Positions 55,026 to 64,000 of a stretch of DNA of 64,000 nucleotides are shown piece after piece. The stretch is from Omphiscola glabra (Eukaryota > Mollusca > Gastropoda > Lymnaeidae). A program made the translations under genes and the position numbers. The DNA lies in the NCBI GenBank assembly GCA_964017045.1, contig OZ024810.1:9851562-9915561 (forward strand), written 5' to 3'. Every line of letters starts with the position of its first letter. Positions within the stretch are counted from its first letter, which is position 1. Below the pieces are notes generated by a model. That model saw nothing but the letters and a program-made list of their open reading frames with translations. It did no database searches and was not told the origin of the DNA.

Positions 55026-57412
55026 TACCACCCATGCCACCCCATACTTCCTGAAATGCCACCCCATACTTCCTGAAATGCCACCCCATACTTCCTGAAA
55101 TGCCACCCCATACTTCCTGAAATGCCACCCCATACTTCCTGAAATGCCACCACATACTTCCTGAAATGCCACCCCATACTTCCTGAAATGCCACCCCATA
55201 CTTCCTGAAATGCCACCCCATACTTCCTGAAATGCCACCACATACTTCCTGAAATGCCACCCCATACTTCCTGAAATGCCACCCCCATACTTCCTGAAAT
55301 GCCACCCCATACTTCCTGAAATGCCACCCCATACTTCCTGAAATGCCACTCCATACTTCCTGAAATGCCACCCCATACTTCCTGAAATGCCACCCCATAC
55401 TTACTGAAATGCCACCCCATACTTCCTGAAATGCCACCCCCATACTTCCTGAAATGCCACCTCATACTTCCTGAAATGCCACCCCATACTTCCTGAAATG
55501 CCACCACATACTTCCTGAAATGCCACCCCATACTTCCTGAAATGCCACCCCCATACTTCCTGAAATGCCACCCCATACTTCCTGAAATGCCACCCCATAC
55601 TTCCTGAAATGCCACTCCATACTTCCTGAAATGCCACCCCATACTTCCTGAAATGCCACCCCATACTTACTGAAATGCCACCCCATACTTCCTGAAATGC
55701 CACCTCATACTTCCTGAAATGCCACCTCATACTTCCTGAAATGCCACCCCATACTTCCTGAAATGCCACCCCATACTTCCTGAAATGCCACCCCATACTT
55801 CCTGAAATGCCACCCCATACTTCCTGAAATGCCACCCCATACTTCCTGAAATGCCACCCCATACTTCCTGAAATGCCACCCCATACTTCCTGAAATGCCA
55901 CCCCATACTTCCTGAAATGCCACCCCATACTTCCTGAAATGCCACCCCATACTTCCTGAAATGCCACCCCATACTTCCTGAAATGCCACCCCATACTTCC
56001 TGAAATGCCACCCCATACTTCCTGAAATGCCACCCCATACTTCCTGAAATGCCACCCCATACTTCCTGAAATGCCACCCCATACTTCCTGAAATGCCACC
56101 TGATACTTCCTGAAATGCCACCCCATACTTCCTGAAATGCCACCCCATACTTCATTAAATGCCACCCCATACTTCCTGAAATGCCACCCCATACTTCCTG
56201 AAATGCCACCCCATACTTCCTGAAATGCCACCCCATACTTCCTGAAATGCCACCCCATACTTCATTAAATGCCACCCCATACTTCCTGAAATGCCACCTC
56301 ATACTTCCTGAAATGCCACCTCATGCTTCCTGAAATGCCACCTCATGCTTCCTGAAATGCCACCCCATGCTTCCTGAAATGCCACCCCATACTTCCTGAA
56401 ATGCCACCCCATACTTCCTGAAATGCCACCCCATACTTCCTGAAATGCCACCCCATACTTCCTGAAATGCCACCCCATACTTCCTGAAATGCCACCCCAT
56501 ACTTCCTGAAATGCCACCCCATACTTCCTGAAATGCCACCCCATACTTCCTGAAATGCCACCCCATACTTCCTGAAATGCCACCCCATACTTCCTGAAAT
56601 GCCACCCCATACTTCCTGAAATGCCACCCCATACTTCCTGAAATGCCACCCCATACTTCCTGAAATGCCACCCCATACTTCATTAAATGCCACCCCATAC
56701 TTCCTGAAATGCCACCTCATACTTCCTGAAATGCCACCTCATGCTTCCTGAAATGCCACCTCATGCTTCCTGAAATGCCACCCCATGCTTCCTGAAATGC
56801 CACCCCATACTTCCTGAAATGCCACCCCATACTTCCTGAAATGCCACCCCATACTTCCTGAAATGCCACCCCATACTTCCTGAAATGCCACCCCATACTT
56901 CCTGAAATGCCACCCCATACTTCCTGAAATGCCACCCCATACTTCCTGAAATGCCACCCCATACTTCCTGAAATGCCACCCCATACTTCCTGAAATGCCA
57001 CCCCATACTTCCTGAAATGCCACCCCATACTTCCTGAAATGCCACCCCATACTTCCTGAAATGCCACCCCATACTTCCTGAAATGCCACCCCATACTTCC
57101 TGAAATGCCACCCCATACTTCCTGAAATGCCACCCCATACTTCCTGAAATGCCACCCCATACTTCCTGAAATGCCACCCCATACTTCCTGAAATGCCACC
57201 CCATACTTCCTGAAATGCCACCTCATACTTCCTGAAATGCCACCTCATACTTCCTGAAATGCCACCCCATACTTTCTGAAATGCCACCTCATACTTCCTG
57301 AAATGCCACCTGATACTTCCTGAAATGCCACATCATACTTCCTGAAATGCCACCCCATACTTCCTGAAATGCCACCTCATACTTCCTGAAATGCCACCTC
57401 ACGTCCCCTGAA
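55026..57412. repeat. 22-bp minisatellite, about 108 copies (2.4 kb)
   Basis: Unit CCCCATACTTCCTGAAATGC plus CA. Rare variants (CCTCATG, CCACATA, CTTCATTAAAT) mark a larger duplication: the CATTAAAT unit at 56263 and 56681, and the CATGCTTCC cluster at 56322 and 56740, are each 418 bp (19 units) apart. Very low divergence. All the long minus-strand ORFs here (GWHFRKYGVAFQEVWGGISG period) are products of a repeat whose length is not divisible by 3. Confidence 0.98.
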
Positions 57413-57902
57413 ATTTCCCGTAGACCCTGAAATGCTGTTTTTTTGTTTTTTTTATGCATAACTTGGCGACGCCCCTGTGCAGAGACACACGTGTTCCTCC
57501 AAACGATTACGCCCGGCCGGCCATAGAACTACCGCACAACGACTATACAGATGGTACAGCTTAATCAACTAATCCTTAAATAGATATCTAGATGTTAGGA
57601 AGCGCCCCCCCACACACCAAGACCCTCACCTTGACACGTGTATCACGTGTTTACTGACGCAGCCAGTGCACCGCATGCTGCTCACGCACGACTCCTCCTC
57701 CAAAACATGGACACATCCAGCTATGACCTTGGAGCTGATGCATGGTTCAGCTTCAGCCATGACCCCCCCCCCCGAAGATCATCCACGAGTCAAAGATCTT
57801 TTGATTCATCCATCTCGGGGCCAGCTTGGACGTAAATATGAGGAGTGTGGATATTTGAGATATGGAAATGAAATTCTATGTTTGTGTGTGTACTTGCGTT
57901 CA

Positions 57903-57934
<32 letters not shown>

Positions 57935-58005
57935 TGTGTGTGTGAGTGTGTGTGTATAGAGAGGGAATAGGTCTTAAGGGAAGATAGCATATATGCGGCG
58001 CCTTA
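57413..58005. other. Intergenic, (GT)n at 57897-57957
   Basis: 57600-57830 looks mixed and GC-balanced, but no exon is supported. A TG microsatellite of about 60 bp follows. Confidence 0.45.
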
Positions 58006-58441
58006 GGGGCCGTCCATAAAGAATGTCACGCTATTTTTGACAACTTTGTACACCCCCCCCCCCCCCCGGGTCACAATCCGTTACAAAACTTGGGACCCCT
58101 CCCCCCCCCCCCACCCAACTTTCAAAAAAGAAAAATTTGGACAATTTAAATTCTATATGAAGCACACTGGACTATTAAAGTTAGTCACTACTAAGTGCTA
58201 AGTGACAACTTCTGTCAGAGTACATCCATCATAACAGGAAGCTTAAACACCACTGCCAATTTCAGCTTTTCTATGTTTGATTTAACAATTATAAATGTGT
58301 GACATATAACTAAACCCCCTCCCCCCCCGGCCCGTGTGTCACAGACTGTCACACTTTCTTAGACCCTCTTCCCTCCCCGCCCCCTGTCCTCCCCCCCCCC
58401 CCCCCCCCCCCGACGGTGACGTACTTTATGGGAGAACCCTC
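58006..58441. mobile_element. DNA transposon with CCGTCCATAAAG ends
   Basis: Left end GGGGCCGTCCATAAAGAATG plus TCACGC. The right end, reverse-complemented, reads AGGGTTCTCCCATAAAGTAC then GTCACC. The inverted repeats share the CCATAAAG and GTCAC blocks at equal spacing. The interior has facing ACTTTGT/CACTTTCTTAGACC words and long C runs. Related in design to 38650-39233. Confidence 0.7.
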
Positions 58442-58799
58442 AAGCCAGAATGGGATAATACGTTAAACCTTTAAGTCGTGAATAAAAAAGGAAAAGACAT
58501 GGCCGACACTACAGCTTCCGTCACTAGTCTGTGCGGTCTGTTCGTGTCCAATATGGCAAGGGGGGGGGAGATCACCTTAACTGGATTGGGGGGGGGGGGT
58601 GAATGACATGGGTGATGTGGGGCGTTATGATATTGCCCCCCCCTAAAATATGGAACTCTGATCTATAATGAAAACAACATTGGAAGTAAGCGTGTCTGTC
58701 CCTGGCCTGAATTATCACCTGGGTATCAAAGTTCTGATTGGGGGGGGGGGGGGATTATGAGGCAAAAAAAGGGGGGGGGGGCATTAGTGGAACAGTTTG
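58442..58799. other. Intergenic, G runs
   Basis: G tracts at 58561, 58590, 58741 and 58771. No gene seen. Confidence 0.4.
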
Positions 58800-59267
58800 A
58801 CAGAACACAGATTTTTGTGACTGAATACAGATTATTGTGACGGAATACATTATCTTGTGACTGAATACAGATTGTTGTGACAGAATGCAGATTATTGTGA
58901 CAGAATACAGATTGTTGTGACTGAATACAGATTATTGTAACAGAATACAGATTCTTGTGACAGAATACATATTGTTGTGACAGAATACAGATTGTTGTGA
59001 CAGAATGCAGATTCTTGTGACAGAATGCAGATTCTTGTGACAGAATACAGATTGTTGTGACGGAATACAGATTGTTGTGACGGAATACATATTGTTGTGA
59101 CAGAATGCAGATTATTGTGACAGAATACATATTTTTGTGACGGAATACAGATTGTTGTGACAGAATACATGTGCTTAAGATCTCAAAAAATAAAAAATAA
59201 AAAAATAATCTTGTGACGGAATACAGATTCTTGTGACAGAATACAGGTGCTTAAGATCTCAAAAAAA
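58800..59267. repeat. 22-bp minisatellite, about 17 copies plus a duplicated edge
   Basis: The unit CAGATTGTTGTGACAGAATA plus CA. After 59174 the edge GTGCTTAAGATCTCAAAAAA is duplicated (59171 and 59249), separated by two more units. Confidence 0.93.
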
Positions 59268-59489
59268 AAAAGAGAACCATTATTACGGTAATATGTAGAT
59301 TGATTTAATTTTCAACGAAGGGGTTCTCAAATTGTTTTAACACAAGGGTGGTATGGATTGACAACTACGATATTGCGAGACTTGGGGCGGGGGATGTGGC
59401 GGGCACAGTTTTCAATACAATTAGCTGTTGATTGTTATACACGATCCCCAATAACGTCATGCATAGCTCAAAATGCACTCTCGGCCATG

Positions 59490-59699
59490 CGGAGGCGTAG
59501 CTAGAGTGTTTGGCGCCCGGGGACAAGATTCGCGCCCGGGGACAAGATTCATTTTAAAGCGCCTCCCTTTCTTTTTTTCAACTCTCAAACCCATTATTTT
59601 CATCAATAAAATAATATCAAAGCACATATTGGCGCCCCTAACTATTTTGCGCCCGGGGACATCTGCCCCTGCCCCCCTCCCGCCTTCGCTACGCCTCTG
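59490..59699. mobile_element. 210-bp MITE with GGAGGCGTAGC ends
   Basis: Left CGGAGGCGTAGCTAGAG and right CTTCGCTACGCCTCTG form inverted termini. Flanks CGGCCATG (59482-59489) and GGGCCATG (59700-59707) match at seven of eight positions. GCGCCCGGGGACAAGATTC is duplicated inside. Related to the CAGTGGCGTAG family by its ends and its GCGCCCGGGG words. Confidence 0.85.
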
Positions 59700-59707
59700 G
59701 GGCCATG

Positions 59708-59989
59708 GGGGACAAAAACTTATGCAAATTATATTCTTTCCGAGACGGTACAGAAAGAAAAGTAAGCAGCTTTATTAATAGCGTTATTAACAAAAAAAAT
59801 GAATACCTTAAAAACCTAACCTACAGCTCCTCTCTTGAATAACTTGTGTTATATCTAAGTTGTTACCAACAAAACTCGGTACCGCCTTACGTACTCTCCA
59901 TTGTATCCACTTTCATTTCCTCTTGCCGTGTCTCGGCTTAATTACCTACTGCACTTTCCACCATCGCGCCGTTCATTGAAACGTCACTA
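59708..59989. other. Intergenic, no gene seen
   Basis: AT-rich then mixed; nothing recognised. Confidence 0.4.
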
Positions 59990-60062
59990 CGCTCCGTTTT
60001 TTCCCCCGAGTCCGCTTCGTTTTTTGCCCCGAGCCCGCTTCGTTTTTTTGCCCCGAGCCCGC
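59990..60062. repeat. 22-bp repeat, three copies, in a CpG-rich segment
   Basis: TTTTTTGCCCCGAGCCCGCT plus TCG. It begins a CpG-rich stretch that runs to about 60180. Confidence 0.85.
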
Positions 60063-62112
60063 TTCGGATCCCTCCGAGCTGGCCTCCGTGACGAGCCAGC
60101 TGCTGCGCGCGGTGTTTCGGCGTGCACTCGTGACGGTAAGGTCGCGATGAACCTGTTCGCCTTCTCGGACTCGGAAACTGCTTAGCGACCTCATTACAGC
60201 TTTGTGTGTCACTAACTCAGCCAATACCCGACTAACTGGGTCGAAATAGAGCGTTCAACTTGACCGGGATATCTGGAAACTCGTCATAAATAAATTATAA
60301 ATTTTGATATTTAATAAATACAATTATACAAAACCAAAATTAACATATATTTAATTTTGTTTGTTGTTTTTGTTTGTTTTGTTTTTTCAAAATAAAATTG
60401 CCGGAGCCGGTCTCGTTTTTAAGGAAAGCGGATGCATTGTAATCCCTTCGAACCGCTTGTTTACGTCTAGAACGGTAACAAAACGTAACGATAGAAAGAA
60501 AAAGAAAGAGGGGGGTGGGGGAGTACCTAAACGGTTAAAAGTGCAAAGTACGTACCTCAACCTTACAAGACTGTAATATTGCTGAGAAATGGAAATAAAG
60601 AAAAAGGTAGGCTCTTTGTGGTTTAAAGTTTTCTTAAAATTCGCTTAAAGAATCAAAAACAAGATTGGATTTATTTCGCCACGGCAAAGCCACCGAGCAA
60701 ATAGGTAAACAAACGGGATATCGAACGGGGAGGTAATTGTGGCAACACTGTACTGGGAGTGAACTCTGCGGGGCCTTGCACTTTAAGCACTGAAACCCGT
60801 CGCTGGCGGTGTGTGGATAATAGTGTTTCCTGTGATGGCGTCCTTGTTGTCGGTGGATTCATTCGTTCAGCCGTGTCGTTCTACTACATGAGACGAGGGA
60901 TTAGATAGCAAGTATTCCATTTACTTGGCTCGTGTGTGTGTTGTTGCTGCTGTTGTTGTTGTTTTGTGTGTCGTGGTTTCAGTGTGCTTTTTAACCGTAT
61001 GTAGTATGTGCGGCTTACCCCCATAAGTATAAACCTATTCTATTTATGTGTGTTAATTAAAAGCATGTTCTGTTTTGTGTGTAGTTTGTGTGTGTATTTA
61101 AATTTTAAATATTGATAATCTTTTCTTGCTAAACGTCAAGTTATAAGTATCCCCAGAATACGATTATAGTTGAAAACGATATATTTTGATAGAGAATAAA
61201 ATCGATCGGTCTTGGCGTCTTGGAACAGGTACACATCACGTGAAGGCTATTTTAAGAAGCGTAAGACGTGAGACAAATTAAGATGTTAAAAACGAAGATG
61301 TCTGTGGAGGTGTCGTGCATGCATGCATTTGTATGCCTCATAGCTATGTAGTATGACAGTCATGTCATGTAGTCTCACAGCCATGTCATTGGCCATGTCA
61401 TCTCACTGCCACGTAATTTCACTGCCACACAGTCTCGAACCGTATATAAAGTATATTCTTATAGTTATAGGCGTATAGTCTTATTGTAATGTAAGCAAAT
61501 AGTCTTATACTTATAGTAGTTTATAGACTGTCTAGATATATAGATACAATTACAAGTCTTACAGACACAACTTCCTTCTATATTTGCACTTAAACAGGAA
61601 TGTTACCGACCACTTATTCACAAAGGGCCATAGACTATTGTGTAGCAATAATAAGGTCTCTCACTCACAGTTTTCATATTAGCATTGTTCCTTCAAGTTC
61701 ATGTCCAGCATACCGGTCCATCAAATGAACTCTAAACCTAAACGTTGACTGGCCTTGGTGGATCGGTGATGACGTTGTGATGAATAATGGCAAATGGATA
61801 ATCAACTGCTAATGGACTTTAAAAAGAAAAAAAAAATTCTAGTTATAGTATAACATTTGCATTATAAAGTTATACATACCTCTTATATTTGGACGCCCCC
61901 CCACCAAAAAAAATAAAATAAATAAATAAATAAAAATAAAATAAATAATTAAAAATGTAAAAATAATCCTCGATGGTTCTGACTAAAAAAAAATTAAGCA
62001 CAATGTTTCGCCATTTTTGAGTGTAAAAGGTTGTATCACCATGACTGACTCGCCATTCCCTCAGGCCGAGAACCGCTGTGGCTCATGATGTAACATCTGC
62101 TTACAAGCTGTC
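60063..62112. other. Intergenic, two CpG-richer patches
   Basis: 60063-60180 and 60680-60890 are richer in CG than their surroundings and could be promoter-like, but no gene follows that can be recognised. GTAGTCTCACAGCCATGTCA-like words recur at 61330-61430. GCCGAGAACCGCTG at 62064 is a possible SPIN-like end. Confidence 0.4.
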
Positions 62113-62450
62113 GTGGTGAACCCGAAGTGTGGTAGCGACGACGAAATGTGCATTATTGGGGACAAGGTTTGTTCCAATGTAAAGGGTCCTGCGAACTCAC
62201 TGATACTATCTCCACAGTTCATGGTCCTATCTGACGGATGGCGCCCGCATGGTCCCCGGTATCTTGCTCAGTATGAGCCCAATACCTTGATATGTTTAAA
62301 ATACATGGCACAGAACGCATGGCTGGTGGTGGTTCTCGAAATGGACACGCGATCGTCGCCGTTATATTTAAACTTCGTTAGAATAATTAAAGACAATTTT
62401 TGTGAAGGCAGTGGCGGCCAGTGGGCCATCCAAAACATGAACAAGGCATC
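62113..62450 (+). other. Unassigned open frame ahead of CT tract
   Basis: About 113 residues without a stop (for example GDKVCSNVKGPANSLILSP, LNFVRIIKDNFCEGSGGQW), running into the CT tract. There is no ATG at the start and no family recognised. It may be chance or a repeat-borne fragment. Confidence 0.3.
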
Positions 62451-62975
62451 TTTCTCTCTCCTCTCTCTATTCTCTTTCTCTTCACTCTCTCCCGCTCTCT
62501 CTCAACCCTCTCTCTATTTCTATAATCTCTCTCCCTCTCTCTCTATCTCTCTCACACTCACATCTCTCTCCTCTCTCTCTCTATTCTCTTTCTCTTCACT
62601 CTCTCCCGCTCTCTCTCAACCCTGTCTATTTCATCTCCCCCTCTCTCTCTATAACCTCTATCTCTATCTCTCTCAAACTCACATCTCTCTCTCTCCCGTC
62701 TCTCCTCTCTATCTCCCATCTCTCCTCTCTCTCCCCATCTCTCATCTCTCTCCCACTCTCATATCTCTCCTCATCTCCCTCTCTTTCCCCACTCTCTCAT
62801 CTATTTTTCTCTCTCCACTCTCTCCTCCCATCTCTCCACTGTCTCCATTCTTCCCTCTCTCTCTCTCACATCTCTCCACTCTCTCATCTGTCTCTCCCCT
62901 CTCTCTCCCCCGTCTTTCCTCTCTCTTGCCTCTCTCTATCTACTCTCTCCCCCCGTCTCTTCCCTCCTCTCTCTT
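62450..62975. repeat. (CT)n-rich pyrimidine tract
   Basis: CTCTCTCTCCTCATCTCCC-type sequence. A segment beginning CTCTCTCCTCTCTCTCTATT is duplicated about 115 bp apart (62455 and 62567). Confidence 0.93.
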
Positions 62976-63324
62976 TTACAAAAAGAATAAATCGAGCGTA
63001 AATATATATTTCTCACAAGTGGGAGGGCGACACTAGAGGGAGACACTAGAGATCTATGTCTATTCACTCAATCAGTAATCCTCTTTGTTATGAGTTAAAT
63101 TTTTATCTGGGTTGGGGGGGGGTTGTGAGAAAAATCCATCCATGGAATTGGTATCTTCTTGTTGGTTAACGTTACTTTCTATAATCCTATAATCGTGCTA
63201 TTAGGAGACATTATCATATACAGCGTGACCCTTTCGATTATCCGGACCAATGTGGTTCGGATAATACATTTTTGATAATGGAACCCCCAGGCTCTGAAAG
63301 GTTGCATTAAAGAAGTTAGTGCAT
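62976..63324. other. Intergenic, no gene seen
   Basis: Unique sequence. The short duplication GGGAGGGCGACACTAGAG / GGGAGACACTAGAG lies at 63022-63052. Confidence 0.4.
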
Positions 63325-63420
63325 AGATGCACAATATATCTTATCTTATACACAATATATCTTATCTTATACACAATATATCTTATCTTATACACAATAT
63401 ATTTGATCTTATACACGCGT
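63325..63420. repeat. 21-bp repeat, four copies
   Basis: Unit CACAATATATCTTATCTTAT plus A. Confidence 0.92.
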
Positions 63421-63792
63421 GCTTCTTTATTGTACTGTGCTATATGCATTAATTGTCAAAGAAGTTTATTGGTCAGCTGATAAATGTAACAAAAAAAACA
63501 ACAAAAAAAAAAAAAAAAAACGAAGAAATGGAATATTTTTTTGTTTTTTTACTACAGAGACACGGTGTCGTTTTCAAATATCGTTAAATGACGCTTAGAA
63601 TATTTAAAAAAAAAACAAACAAACAAAGAAACAAACGAGTTCATTTCTTTCTTTGCAGGCTTGCATTCTGTATTCTGCGATATTGAGTAGTTAAGAAGTT
63701 TACAGATCGCCTTGTCTGACTCTGGTCACGGCATGCACAGTTCTCAGCCACATTTCCCCCCCACTGATTTGTGCAGGCAGCGGGGTCGGATT
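63421..63792. other. Intergenic, A/T homopolymers
   Basis: CAAAAAAAACAACAAAA-type runs at 63488-63525 and 63607-63640. No gene seen. Confidence 0.4.
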
Positions 63793-63899
63793 CATTGACG
63801 CAGCTAGTGTTAGTGCCGTCTGGGCCGGGCCGAGAAATGTGCCGCCCCTTCCACCATAAAAAAACTCCCCCCCCCCCAACCCCCGTTACTACGCCACTG
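63793..63899 (+). mobile_element. CAGTGGCGTAG-related MITE, degraded
   Basis: CATTGACGCAGCTAGTGTTA, GGGCCGGGCCGAGAAAT and the end GTTACTACGCCACTG. No matching target duplication. Shares its left half with 8266-8375. Confidence 0.6.
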
Positions 63900-63929
63900 T
63901 TGGGAATTAAATTTAGGTGTTTGTAATAC

Positions 63930-64000
63930 GCCAGTATTCCATGCCATGCTGCCAGTATTCCATGCCATGCTGCCAGTATTCCATGCCATGCTGCCACTAT
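63930..64000. repeat. 21-bp repeat at the window edge
   Basis: Unit CCAGTATTCCATGCCATGCT plus G, at least three copies, continuing past the end of the window. Confidence 0.93.

Noticed and set aside
54881..57287. Family of long minus-strand ORFs with a 22-residue repeat (GWHFRKYGVAFQ...)
   Set aside because: They overlap in all three frames because the 22-bp unit cycles through the frames. Unit variants are not biased to codon third positions.
57638..57959. Exon-like ORFs at 57638-57959
   Set aside because: Two overlapping frames with no domain; one runs into the GT microsatellite.

Overview
This is animal nuclear DNA, most plausibly from a gastropod mollusc. The evidence is GT-AG introns, an animal-type TFIID subunit gene, several LINE fossils, and many short hAT-type DNA transposons of the SPIN kind. 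SPIN elements are known from vertebrates, a triatomine bug and a pond snail, but the species itself cannot be read from the window. There is no operon structure, CRISPR array, recognisable tRNA or rRNA gene, or plausible prokaryotic ORF.

Region 1 (1-5604) is the 5' part of one host gene on the minus strand, TAF5 (TFIID subunit 5). Five coding exons can be placed with consistent splice sites and phases (5604-5476, 2078-1969, 1574-1496, 1210-1132, 975-852). They encode about 173 residues: an acidic N-terminus, a LisH-like helix pair and most of the conserved N-terminal TAF5 domain. The WD40 half lies beyond the left edge of the window.

Region 2 (about 6-45 kb) has no intact host gene. It is a mosaic of non-autonomous DNA transposons, most with readable 8-bp target duplications, retroelement fossils and minisatellites. 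The main retroelements are a 5'-truncated non-LTR element with a ribonuclease H domain (43008-41366), a second LINE C-terminus whose tail has been tandemly amplified (41366-40890), and a decayed LINE reverse transcriptase piece (44590-45310). Two dispersed families (here B and E) keep coding-like peptides across copies, and there is one possible host exon remnant at 33870-34125.

Region 3 (45.6-64 kb) is almost entirely tandem repeat. It includes a chain of adjoining arrays from 46.7 to 52.9 kb (17, 15 and 23-bp units, a CT tract, then related 25, 26/78 and 31-bp units), a 2.4-kb array of a 22-bp unit (55026-57412), and a 22-bp array at 58800. By eye, about a quarter of the whole window is tandem repeat. 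Most long ORFs in the window are by-products of these arrays and do not look like genes.

No functional multi-gene system is visible. The most interesting material is transposon history (nested insertions, a LINE tail turned into a minisatellite, a possible -1 frameshift signal between reverse transcriptase and RNase H) and higher-order structure in the satellites.
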